Under the pieces are notes generated by a model. The model made no database searches. It was not told where the DNA came from and saw only the letters and a program-made list of their open reading frames with translations. Both the position numbers and the translations under genes were made by a program. Of a stretch of DNA of 64,000 bases, positions 34,263 to 43,101 are shown in pieces (within the stretch, counting starts at the first letter, position 1; the number at the start of each line of letters is the position of its first letter). This DNA is from Candidatus Methylacidiphilum fumarolicum (GTDB lineage Bacteria > Verrucomicrobiota > Verrucomicrobiia > Methylacidiphilales > Methylacidiphilaceae), in contig NZ_OX458932.1 in assembly GCF_949774925.1 (NCBI RefSeq), forward strand, positions 558,001-622,000, read 5' to 3'.

Positions 34263-34312
34263 AGGTGAGTGGAAATATGTCCATCTTTTTAGGGCATGGG
34301 AAGAAAGCGCCT
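34263..34312 (+). mobile_element. Degraded IS605-type left-end relic
   Basis: GTGGAAATATGTCCATCTTT followed by AGGGCATGGGAAGAAAGCGCC is a recognisable but mutated version of the left end of the element at 21051 and the two 407-bp elements. No right end or coding part follows; an IS607-type relic begins 56 bp later. Confidence 0.5.
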
Positions 34313-34406
34313 ATATCGCCTGCCTGAGGTTTTCTGGTTTTGAACCTTGCATAAGGAGTAATCAACAGTTAATGGTCTTGCGATGCCAATCTAGTTCTAA
34401 ATAGGG

Positions 34407-34690
34407 ATGGCGGACCTATATTCGCCGAAGGAGTTTGGCGCGCTGATTGGTCGGAGCGTTAACAGGCGATAGCGAAAGCCGGCGGTAAGGGAAGGCGCCT
34501 TCCAAACGGACTTGGGCAAACCGGCGGTACTACACGCACCAGTCCAATCTGAGGGTGATCGGACAAAAGGTAAGGAGAGCGTCGCACAATCGCCTTCGCT
34601 ATCCAACAGGAGAAGGACTAGTCTATTATTCTGACCTGGATCGTTTCGCGAAAAGCCTCTCACGATCGCAAAGAGCGTGATTGGATAGAA
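34407..34690 (+). pseudogene. IS607 tnpA (MerR-HTH serine recombinase) remnant, copy A
   Basis: The reading MADLYSPKEFGALIGRSVNR matches the IS607 TnpA MerR-type helix-turn-helix start. A TAG follows at codon 22 and later pieces, such as ILTWIVSRKASHDRKERDW from the recombinase core, are in another frame. The active-site serine region is only recognisable as the VS-SHDRKE neighbourhood. Clearly non-functional. Confidence 0.7.
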
Positions 34691-34729
34691 TCGTATGGAT
34701 ACAAAAACCTAAGCGGGTTGCCGGTAAGA

Positions 34730-35980
34730 ATGTGGAAGCTAGCCCTCAAAGATGGCTAGGAAGCGATCAAGCAGTAGGTGGTAGCCTCTTCTGAGAAGAT
34801 CAGTTCAAAGATCCGGCGCTGTTAGGCATAGACAGAAGAAGCAAAGCGATCGGCTTTTTGGATATTCCACTCCTTGCAGTGGCTTGTTGCTGTGTTAGAA
34901 AAAAGAGAGTCGTCCGCTTCTACATTTCACATCACAAAAGAGAGGCAAGCTGCCATCCTTTTTAGGTTGTGAAAGGACTTGTAAAAGGAAATTTGTATGC
35001 CGCCAAGAGGGAAGAAAGTGCACTCGATTCTATTCGATGAATCTATATTTCGGAGTTTGAAGAGAAGGGAAAGCAGTATATCCCTCTCATGAGTCTTAAA
35101 GGTGGGAAAAGGATTGTCATTCCACTATCAGGCAATCTGAAGATTCGGGGAACGATTTGGATTGTTTTAAAGGGAAAGGAGGCGGTCATGGCCTACGAAG
35201 CGCCACGAAAAGTTCCGAAGCGGTTAGGAGGAGAAGCGGTCGGGATAGAGGCTAGACTTTCTGAAGTTTTCACAGACGACCACGGAAAGAAATAGGGAAG
35301 AGGGTTTAGGGAGTTGCTTGCTAAACTAGCGAAGCAGTATAAGGAAAAAGGGAAGAAACGGCATCATCTTCAGCCGATTGGTAAGAATACAGGGAAGACA
35401 GCGAAAGACAGACGCATCCGCAAGTACAACCTGGGGGATAAAAAGCGACTGCCTTGTGTGCCCAAGTGGCAGGCGGATATAGAGAGAGAGGGGTAAATAC
35501 AAGCCTAAGCGCTCTTCTGACATTACAAGACTCTTCAGTACTTGTTTCTTGAGGGTCTACCTATATATGGGAACATTCCAACTAAAGAGCATTCCAGGCG
35601 CATCCTATCAATGAGCGGCATGCTTTAAAGAGCGAATCGAATTTCTGGCGCCTGCGAGAGGTTCTCGTCGAAAGAATGTTAATCCAACCTATAGTTCTCT
35701 GGCCATATCCCCAGTGTGGGTATGTCTATCCAACGAACTGCATGGGGGAGAGGTTTCTATACCGACATGGAGATATATGAGCTATACGGACAGAGTTGGC
35801 TGATGCAGCTACAGGGAAAAGATAGGAGACCAGAAGATATGCCTGTGGACGCCGCGGGACCAGCTGCATGCAATCCTTCCTGTGAGGATTTCCCACAGAA
35901 GCAGGATACTGCCCCATTGAAATCCCGATGAGGGGGACTGTTTTGGAGCAGACGGTTCCAGGCACTGAGGAGGTTTTTTT
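34730..35980 (+). pseudogene. IS607-associated tnpB remnant, copy A
   Basis: TnpB traces in order: MWKLALKDG at 34730, several stops, MSLKGGKRIVIPLSG at 35089, VPKRLGGEAVGIEARLSEVF (the RuvC aspartate of GIDxGLSE is now glutamate), LLAKLAKQYKEKGKKRHHLQ and, near 35690, a zinc-finger remnant around PQCGYVYPT. Numerous frameshifts and stops. The 3' limit is approximate. Confidence 0.7.
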
Positions 35981-36182
35981 GATGGTCAGGATGATACGCT
36001 ACTTCTATCCCGCTCACCCGGAGAACGACACGGTCTTGGTAATCCCTGGTCGTCTCGGCACAAAACCAAGGCGAAAAGAACGAACTTGTATAAGGCTAAG
36101 TAAATCCAGAGTATATTTTTAGGAACAGTCATAGAAATTTAGACTATAGGCACAGGATGCTGTTTCTGACAAACCAAGATAA

Positions 36183-36827
36183 TTATTCTTCAATGAAAGA
36201 AATGGCATGCGAGCTACCAATCCTTGTAGCTCCTGCTTTTATTAATTCGATGGCAAAGCTTTTTGAACGGATGCCTCCAGAAGCCTTTATTCCTATTGAA
36301 CTTGGTAAAAAGGACTTAAGAAAGCGAATGTCCTCAATTTCTACTCCCCTAGGTCCATATCCTGTAGAAGTTTTAATAAATTTGGCGCCTCCTTCAATAG
36401 CGGCAAGAGCAGCCTGCTCAATTTCGGATCTATGAAAGCAGCCTACTTCAATGATAGCCTTTACGAGTTTTTCTCCAGCTATGTTGCATACGGCTTTTAC
36501 TTCATTTTCGATGATATGCCATTGTTTGAGATGGACAGCCCAAAGGGGAATAACTAGATCTAATTCATTGGCACCATCCTTAACAGCTTCAGAGGCTTCA
36601 ATGCATTTAACAGCTAGCTTATTTGCTCCAAAGGGAAAGCCTATAACGGTAGCGGTCTTTATGGAACTTTCTTGTAATAGTTCTGCTGCCAATGAAACCC
36701 AGCAAGGTTGAACACAAACTGCTTGGAATCCATATTTTTTAGCGTCTGTACATAACTGGATGATTTCATGATCTAAGGCGTCAGGTCGGAGTAGAGTGGA
36801 ATCGATAAAATTGGAAATCCCCTTCAT
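36183..36827 (-). CDS. deoC: Deoxyribose-phosphate aldolase
   Basis: Class I aldolase (214 residues) cleaving 2-deoxyribose-5-phosphate into acetaldehyde and glyceraldehyde-3-phosphate. The Schiff-base lysine is in KFIKTSTGYGPRG, the second lysine in IGIKASGGIR, and the N-terminal block is IDSTLLRPDA. It lies 9 bp downstream of the gene at 36837 on the same strand, which has a nucleoside-transferase-like C-terminus, suggesting a deoxynucleoside salvage pair. Confidence 0.93.
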   Translation of the reverse strand: MKGISNFIDSTLLRPDALDHEIIQLCTDAKKYGFQAVCVQPCWVSLAAELLQESSIKTATVIGFPFGANKLAVKCIEASEAVKDGANELDLVIPLWAVHLKQWHIIENEVKAVCNIAGEKLVKAIIEVGCFHRSEIEQAALAAIEGGAKFIKTSTGYGPRGVEIEDIRFLKSFLPSSIGIKASGGIRSKSFAIELIKAGATRIGSSHAISFIEE

Positions 36828-36836
36828 AAAAGAAGC

Positions 36837-37877
36837 TTAGAGTTCAAGAATGTCTGTGTATTTTTGTCTCTTTTCCACATTTTCTAAATAATCGAAGAAT
36901 TCTTCGGGAGTTTCAAATAGGTGGCCTTTTTCGATATACGAATCAGTAGTAAAAGGGGAAAAACCTTTGGGAAAGATCATATAACGGGTTTTCATATAAT
37001 CTCTAGCATGTCCTAGTTCATCCATCATTCCAGCAGAAAGCGGGGGCCTTTCCGGATAAGGATGAATGGCAATAACCGCATCGACTTTACCGACGTACCA
37101 ATGCAGGTCCCGGTGCACGGTATAGGCATAAATTACCTCTCTATCAAGAGGAGAATCAAATTCTTGAGATATTTCCACCGTTTGTGGATCAATGACAACA
37201 GCATAGGACCGAAGTTTACGAATGATTTCATTCACAATTTTTCTCATTTCTTCAGTGGCATGTGTCATAGAATAGCTAGCGTATACTACCCAGGGCTTAG
37301 GATAGACGACCAGTTTATAAAGGCTATCTGGAGATTCATTGACCGAGATCACATAATGAGGAATATTCATGTATCTTGCCCAGTCTTCAGAAAGGGAAAC
37401 CTCTTCATTCATCCAAGATAAAATTTCATAAATAGTATGCTGTCTTGCTTTTAGCGCTTTGAGAAAGGGATCTGGAGAGTCAATGGATTCAAGCTCCTTT
37501 TTAATTACCCACTCAGCTTCGATCAATGTTACAATGACATCAGGTCCAATAAAATCTCTTAAAATTCTTTGATCTTTGAACTTTCGATTGATCCTATTCC
37601 ATTCAATAGTTGCAGGTAATCGGATAATGACATCCTTATAGTTATTTTTCTGAATGTCGAATCCGATTTTTTCATACTCTCTCTCTCGAGTCAGTTCGAA
37701 GACATAATCGGTAGTACCTAAGAGCCGTTCAAGGGGTTTTTTCCCTCCTTTGGTAAATTCATGTATGGCGTTATAAACATGGATTTCTTTTCCATTAAGC
37801 TTTGCAAGCTTAACGACTTTTTGAATAAAGGCACGATCATTCATGCCAGCAATCATTCCGGTTACTAATGCTTTCAA
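36837..37877 (-). CDS. Protein with nucleoside-deoxyribosyltransferase-like C-terminus
   Basis: A 346-residue protein I cannot name with confidence. The N-terminal 60 residues look like a nucleotide-kinase-type alpha/beta start without a P-loop (MKALVTGMIAGMNDRAFIQK). The C-terminal part has DAVIAIHPYPERPPLSAGMM followed by DELGHARDYMKTRYMIFP, a pattern like the substrate pocket of nucleoside 2-deoxyribosyltransferases (acid...SxG...ELGxA). It precedes deoC in the same direction, which supports a nucleoside role. The middle third matches nothing I know. Confidence 0.6.
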   Translation of the reverse strand: MKALVTGMIAGMNDRAFIQKVVKLAKLNGKEIHVYNAIHEFTKGGKKPLERLLGTTDYVFELTREREYEKIGFDIQKNNYKDVIIRLPATIEWNRINRKFKDQRILRDFIGPDVIVTLIEAEWVIKKELESIDSPDPFLKALKARQHTIYEILSWMNEEVSLSEDWARYMNIPHYVISVNESPDSLYKLVVYPKPWVVYASYSMTHATEEMRKIVNEIIRKLRSYAVVIDPQTVEISQEFDSPLDREVIYAYTVHRDLHWYVGKVDAVIAIHPYPERPPLSAGMMDELGHARDYMKTRYMIFPKGFSPFTTDSYIEKGHLFETPEEFFDYLENVEKRQKYTDILEL

Positions 37878-37995
37878 CTTGCCCCTACCCTTGCTAATTT
37901 ATAAAAGCCAATAACCTATGCATCTAGGTTTATTGAGATAAAAAAAGGATATCAAAATATTTTTGGTTTGAAAAGTCTTCCGAGGGTTTTGAACA

Positions 37996-38724
37996 ATGGA
38001 TCTCTATTTCTGTCAGGATTATGCCCAAGGATATCTGGATGTAGCCGAATCGCATCATTGTATTCATGTAAAGCGTCATAAAATTGGAGATGTAATCGAA
38101 GTCTTTGACGGCAACGGTGGCAGCTGGGAGGCGCAAATTAAAAAGATTGAAAACAAGAAGGTTTTTTTAACTTTGTTAAGGGAACGTCCCCCACTTTTTG
38201 TTCCCAAAGGACCTCGATTGATTTTGATCCAATCGATTCTTAAAAATAAAGCCATGCAGTTTCTCCTTCAGAAGGTAACGGAAGTAGGGGTTGATCAAAT
38301 TATCCCGACTGTATCGGAGCGAACCCAGTTTTCTAAAGAAGAAAGAAAGCAAGCCAAGGAAAGAAAATGGAAAGATATTCTTTTGGCAGCTGTTAAACAA
38401 AGCCACCAGAAGAAGTTACCTGAACTGTCTGCAATGACTACTTTTACTGACGTTTTGAAAAAGGAGTTTTCTTTCTCATTAAAGCTAATGGCTTACCTCG
38501 GTCCAGAGGCCAAACCATTAAAAGAAATACTCAAAAGTCATGCACAAGAAAAATTATCTTCTGTGATCATTCTTGTTGGACCGGAAGGAGATTTTACAGA
38601 AAAAGAAAAAGCATCTGCTTTAAGCCATGGTTTTATTCCCATTAATCTTGGAAATCAGATTCTCCGTTCTGAAACAGCTGCCCTCTTTCTATTATCTATT
38701 CTAAATTACGAGCTTAGATTATAG
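37996..38724 (+). CDS. rsmE: RsmE, 16S rRNA m3U1498 methyltransferase
   Basis: SPOUT-class methyltransferase of 242 residues. An N-terminal PUA-like domain (HHCIHVKRHKIGDVIEVFDG) is followed by the knotted SAM-binding core with LIQSILKNKAMQFLLQKVTE, GVDQIIPTVSERT, VILVGPEGDFTEKE and LGNQILRSETAAL, all typical of RsmE. It is 51 bp ahead of a sugar epimerase gene in the same direction. Confidence 0.94.
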   Translation: MDLYFCQDYAQGYLDVAESHHCIHVKRHKIGDVIEVFDGNGGSWEAQIKKIENKKVFLTLLRERPPLFVPKGPRLILIQSILKNKAMQFLLQKVTEVGVDQIIPTVSERTQFSKEERKQAKERKWKDILLAAVKQSHQKKLPELSAMTTFTDVLKKEFSFSLKLMAYLGPEAKPLKEILKSHAQEKLSSVIILVGPEGDFTEKEKASALSHGFIPINLGNQILRSETAALFLLSILNYELRL

Positions 38725-38775
38725 AAGAGAAAAAGATTGTTTTGGTTTGTAAAGTCGTTCTATCAATAGTGGATT

Positions 38776-39705
38776 ATGTGGAAGAAAATTCTCGTCACTG
38801 GAGGAGCCGGATTTATTGGTTCAAATCTTGTTCATGAAATACAGCGGAGGTTTCCAAAAAGCGATCTTATCGTTATTGATGACTTTTCAAGTGGTTCTTT
38901 CAAAAACATGCTCAGCAGCCATTGCGATGTTATAACTGAAGATCTTTATGGCTTTCAGTGGGAAAATTATTTTTCTAAAAATGAAATTCCCCTTGTATTT
39001 CATTTAGCCTCTCTTACTGACACAACAGTGGTAGACGAACGCAGGCAGATGCAAAATAATGTAGAAGCCTTTCGCAAGCTTCTTCGCTTTTTTTCTGGGA
39101 CCTCCACTAGAATCATTTATGCTTCTTCAGCAGCCGTCTATGGAATAGCATCAGGCAGAAACAGTATTCATGATCAACCCCATCCGGCGAATCCTTATGG
39201 CTTTTCAAAGTTGCAGATGGAACATTTGGCAGCAGCTTATTCCAAGGAGAATCCTCAAGCCCGAATTACTGGACTTCGATATTTTAACGTGTATGGTCCA
39301 AGGGAGACACACAAGGGAAAAGCCTCGAGCATGATATTACAGATTGCAAAACAGATTAAGGAAGGAAAAGCTCCAAGACTTTTTTCCTTTGGAGAGCAGA
39401 AAAGAGATTTTGTTTATGTGGCTGATGTTGTCAACGCAACTATTCTAACTGCTATAAAAGATTGCCCGGTAGCTGTGTTGAATGTAGGGAGTGGATGTGC
39501 CAAATCATTTAATGAGGTCATTCAAATCTTAAATCAAATATTGAAAACGGAAGCCAAAGCTGAATATTTCCCATGTCCTTATCCTTTTTATCAAGTACAT
39601 ACGGAAGCAGATCTATTAGAGACCCAATATCACCTCGGATATATTCCAGAATATTCTCTTGAACGGGGAATAGAAGCATATTTCCAATCAGGATGGCTCT
39701 TTTGA
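38776..39705 (+). CDS. hldD: ADP-glyceromanno-heptose 6-epimerase-like protein
   Basis: An extended SDR of 309 residues: NAD motif GGAGFIG, catalytic region IYASSAAVYG, then NPYGFSKLQ, and RYFNVYGPRETHKGKASSMI with FSFGEQKRDFVYVADVV, which strongly resemble HldD/RfaD. That enzyme makes ADP-L-glycero-D-manno-heptose for the LPS inner core, consistent with a Gram-negative envelope. The gene symbol is by similarity; related UDP-sugar epimerases are the alternative. Confidence 0.82.
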   Translation: MWKKILVTGGAGFIGSNLVHEIQRRFPKSDLIVIDDFSSGSFKNMLSSHCDVITEDLYGFQWENYFSKNEIPLVFHLASLTDTTVVDERRQMQNNVEAFRKLLRFFSGTSTRIIYASSAAVYGIASGRNSIHDQPHPANPYGFSKLQMEHLAAAYSKENPQARITGLRYFNVYGPRETHKGKASSMILQIAKQIKEGKAPRLFSFGEQKRDFVYVADVVNATILTAIKDCPVAVLNVGSGCAKSFNEVIQILNQILKTEAKAEYFPCPYPFYQVHTEADLLETQYHLGYIPEYSLERGIEAYFQSGWLF

Positions 39706-39774
39706 ATCCATTGTTGATGATTTTTGAGGGATCTCTCTTGATTTTAGGTCCGTTCTTTTACAATTTGAAATAGT

Positions 39775-41325
39775 ATGTCATTCGTTTTTCCAGATCCTCA
39801 AGAAATGCAAAAGCGGCTTCAAGATTTCGTTAAATCATTTGGGAGTCCTAATCCAATGCCTTCCGAAACGGATAAAGAGGATCGAAGGGAAAAGTTCAAA
39901 GAGAAGATATTGCAGTTTCAGTTTACTCCCAAGGAGATCAAATCCTATCTTGATCGTTTCGTGATTAAACAGGAAGAAGCCAAAAAGGTTTTATCGGTTG
40001 CTGTATGCGATCATTATAATCAGGTAAAAGAAGCGTTAATGGGGAGAGGGCCGGTCCATTATGTTAAACAAAACATTCTTCTTGTTGGTCCTAGTGGAGT
40101 AGGTAAAACCTATCTGGTTCGTTGCCTTGCAGATTGTATTGGAGTTCCAATGGTGAAGGCAGATGCGACTAAGTTTTCTGAGACTGGTTATGTTGGAGCA
40201 GATGTGGAAGATCTTGTTAGAGAGCTTATTCAGCAAGCCGAAGGTGATACCGAAATTGCTCAATATGGGATCGTTTACCTTGATGAAGTAGACAAACTGG
40301 CTTCTTCCAATATGATTGGCAGGGATGTTAGCGGGAGAGGAGTGCAATCTAACTTGTTGAAGTTGCTTGAAGAAACGGACGTACCAGTGAAAGCTGCCTA
40401 TGATGTTTTGGGGCAAATGCAGTCCATTTTCGATTTTCAAAGAGGGCTTCGGTCCTTACGGAAGACCATTAATACTCGCTATATCCTTTTTATTTTAAGT
40501 GGAGCGTTTGAAAAGCTCTCCGAAATAGTTCAAAGAAGAATTCGAAGATCGCATCTAGGTTTTCAGCCTCATGGACCAGAAAAGGTTGTTGCCGATCTTA
40601 TTAGTGAAGCCACGACTGCTGATTTCGTTGAATATGGTCTTGAACCGGAGTTTATAGGGAGACTGCCCGTACGAGTCTTCTGTCAATCCTTGGATGCTGA
40701 AGATCTCTTCCATGTTCTGCGAGATTCTGAAGGATCTATTCTGAAGCAGTATAAGAGCTCGTTTGCAGCTTATGGTATAGAGTTGAAATTTACAGAAGAA
40801 GCACTACGGCTAATTGCTGAAAAAGCGATTGAAGAGGGGACAGGAGCCAGAGGCCTGATGACTATTTGTGAAAAAATTTTGCGGCCTTTCCGATTTGAGC
40901 TTCCGGGAACTGGAATTAAGGAGATTGAAATAGATCCTCCAACGGTTGAGGATCCTGAAGAGAAGGTTTTAAAGATTTTAAAAGAAATGGATGAAGCTAA
41001 AAAGACCAAGGAGAAGGAGGAAATTGAACAATTCCTACATGAATTTTATAAGTCGAATGAGATCCGTATTATTTTTCAAAATGAGGCTATCGAAGCTCTG
41101 AAACAAGAAGCGCAGGAAAGAGGAATATCTGTTTTGGATCTGTGCAAAGAGAAATTTAAAAATTATGCTCTTGGCCTGAAACTGGTGAAAAAAAATAATG
41201 GACAGAGTGTGTTTACTATTTCTAAGGAAGATCTTCTCCATCCAGACGAAACTTTGAATAATTGGATAGCAGCCTCTTACAAATCAAATTTTCTCCAATC
41301 AACTGAAAGCGATTCCTGTTCCTAA
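39775..41325 (+). CDS. ClpX-like AAA+ ATPase without zinc domain
   Basis: A 516-residue unfoldase-type ATPase. Walker A is GPSGVGKT (105-112), Walker B VYLDE (167-171), and the ClpX-like ring contains SETGYVGADVEDLVRELI, FILSGAFEKL, an IGF-like loop HLGF, and GLEPEFIGRLPVRVF. The four-cysteine N-terminal zinc domain of ClpX is absent and a C-terminal extension of about 120 residues (395-516) is present. The last codons and stop lie in the end of an inserted IS607 relic, so the native C-terminus may have been altered. Confidence 0.85.
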   Translation: MSFVFPDPQEMQKRLQDFVKSFGSPNPMPSETDKEDRREKFKEKILQFQFTPKEIKSYLDRFVIKQEEAKKVLSVAVCDHYNQVKEALMGRGPVHYVKQNILLVGPSGVGKTYLVRCLADCIGVPMVKADATKFSETGYVGADVEDLVRELIQQAEGDTEIAQYGIVYLDEVDKLASSNMIGRDVSGRGVQSNLLKLLEETDVPVKAAYDVLGQMQSIFDFQRGLRSLRKTINTRYILFILSGAFEKLSEIVQRRIRRSHLGFQPHGPEKVVADLISEATTADFVEYGLEPEFIGRLPVRVFCQSLDAEDLFHVLRDSEGSILKQYKSSFAAYGIELKFTEEALRLIAEKAIEEGTGARGLMTICEKILRPFRFELPGTGIKEIEIDPPTVEDPEEKVLKILKEMDEAKKTKEKEEIEQFLHEFYKSNEIRIIFQNEAIEALKQEAQERGISVLDLCKEKFKNYALGLKLVKKNNGQSVFTISKEDLLHPDETLNNWIAASYKSNFLQSTESDSCS

Positions 41326-41569
41326 AAACATACACGGGACATGCTTACGCCTAACCTAAGTTCGTCCTTTTCTCCTTGGCTTTGGACCGGGATGTCACGG
41401 GATTGTCAAGAACGTTTCATTCTCCAGGGGAGCGGGATAGAATTAGCGTGTTATCTTAACAATCAAAGAGGACACTTCCCAGCTGCCCAGAGTTGTCTTA
41501 CTCGGTACAGTCCCCCTCATCGGGATTCCCATCGGACGGTAGCTCGCTATTACAGGTAACCTCTACAAA

Positions 41570-42723
41570 AACATCGCATATAGCCGAGGCAGCGGCATCT
41601 ACGAAAGAATCTCCCGATTTCCAATCTTTTTTTGAGGTTGTATACCGCCCACCCTATCCACATAGCTCACATACTTGTAATGTCGGCATGCCAACTTATC
41701 CCCTATGCGGTTCTTGGAATGGACATATACCCGCACCAAGGACAAAGCCCAAGAGCTATAGGCCAGGTTGACCTCCTCTCTGGCCGAGAACCTCCCCCCA
41801 GGCGCTAGAAATCGATTCGATCCTGAAGCGCACTGGTTCGCATCTGGGGGATGCGCCTGGAAAGCTCTTTGCTTGGCGATTTCCCATAAATGTGTAAATC
41901 CTCTAAAGACAATCATAGATGGGCTTCGGAGCTTGAGAAGTTTGCGCAGGCTTGTAGAGTCACCCTGCTTTCTATCTCTGCTGGCACTTTATGGAGTCTC
42001 TCTGCTAGCTTTTCCCTTCCTAAATTATTCTTGCCAACGCCCCTTGCTTTTGCTTTGTCTTTTGTCTTCTTACATATGACTGAAGCTTCTGTCGTTTCCT
42101 TCCTTTCTCTGTATACTGCTTAGATAACTTAGCTAATACCTTACCAACCCCTTTCCCATACTTCTTCCCTTTGTCATCGGTGAACGCTTCTGAAAGTCCC
42201 ATATCGATCCCAACTATTTCCCCATCTAACCGCTTCGGAACTTTTAGGGGTGCTACGTAGGAAATGACCGCCTTCTTTTCCTTTAAAACAAGATAAATCA
42301 TTCCCCGAATCTTCAACTTCCCGGCTAGGGGAATGACTATCCTTTTCCCACCTTTAAGAGTCATGAGAGAGATATACTGCTTTCCCTTCTCTTCAAACTC
42401 CGAAATATAGATTCATCGAATAGAATCGAGTGCACTTTCTTCTCTCTTGGCGGCATACAAATTTCCTTTTACAAGTCCTTTCACAACCTAAAAAGGATGG
42501 CAGCTTGCCTCTCTTTTGTGATGTGAAATGTAGAAGCGGACGACTCTCTTTTTTCTAACACAGCAACAAGCCACTGCAAGGAGTGGAATATCCAAAAAGC
42601 CGATCGCTTTGCTTCTTCTGTCTATGCCTAACAGCGCCGGATCTTTGAACTGATCTTCTCAGAAGAGGCTACCACCTACTGCTTGATCGCTTCCTAGCCA
42701 TCTTTGAGGGCTAGCTTCCACAT
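41570..42723 (-). pseudogene. IS607-associated tnpB remnant, copy B
   Basis: Minus-strand reading recovers MTLKGGKRIVIPLAGKLKIR, then VPKRLDGEIVGIDMGLSEAF with the RuvC aspartate still present, KKYGKGVGKVLAKLSKQY and, near the 3' end, a zinc-finger trace CRHYKYVSYVDRVGG. Stops and frameshifts break it, and the 5' part carries the same disabling changes as copy A. Coordinates are approximate. Confidence 0.72.
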
Positions 42724-42779
42724 TCTTACCGGCAACCCGCTTAGGTTTTTGTATCCATACGATTCTATCCAATCACGCT

Positions 42780-43046
42780 CTTTGCGATCGTGAGAGGCTT
42801 TTCGCGAAACGATCCAGGTCAGAATAATAGACTAGTCCTTCTCCTGTTGGATAGCGAAGGCGATTGTGCGATGCTCTCGTTGTCTTTTGGCCAATCCTCC
42901 GCAGGTGGTCCTAATGGGTGTAGTATCGCCGATTTGCCTAAGTCCGTTTGGAAGGCGCCTTCCCTTACCGCCGGCTTTCGCTATCGCCTGTTAACGCTCC
43001 GACCAATCAGCGCGCCAAACTTCTTCGGCGAATAGATGTTCGTCAT
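42780..43046 (-). pseudogene. IS607 tnpA remnant, copy B
   Basis: Reading from 43046 gives MTNIYSPKKFGALIGRSVNR and the same early TAG as copy A, then recombinase-core traces near 42800-42850 identical to copy A. A central stretch of about 60 bp differs strongly between the copies. Confidence 0.68.
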
Positions 43047-43101
43047 ACATACTTTTAACTATTTTGGCATCGCAACGTCGATAACTATTCTTTACTCTTT
43101 C

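Larger units (their letters stand above)
34368..36128 (+). mobile_element. IS607-type relic A
   Basis: About 1.76 kb with the order serine-recombinase tnpA then tnpB, both dead. The left end is GTTAATGGTCTTGCGATGCC; the right end is the shared tract with GAAATCCCGATGAGGGGGAC, CCGGAGAACGACACGG and a terminal TTTTTAGGAACAG. An inverted second copy lies at 41316-43086. The segment about 34560-35090 is almost identical in both, including the same stops, whereas the later part is only about 80% alike. It fills the 1.9-kb gap before deoC. Confidence 0.8.
41316..43086 (-). mobile_element. IS607-type relic B, inverted relative to A
   Basis: About 1.77 kb. The right end (low coordinates) reads CTGTTCCTAAAAACATACAC on the plus strand, the complement of the TTTTTAGGAACAG end of copy A; the left end is at GCATCGCAACGTCGATAAC. 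tnpB and tnpA remnants run on the minus strand. Nearly identical to copy A across about 42.37-42.87 kb, less alike elsewhere. It fills the gap between the ClpX-like gene and the FIST gene and overlaps the stop of the former. Confidence 0.8.

Noticed and set aside
34397-34663. 88-codon minus-strand frame, with a similar plus-strand frame at 42790-43035
   Set aside because: Both are antisense to the IS607 tnpA remnants; the conserved reading MADLYSPKEFG on the other strand explains the similarity.
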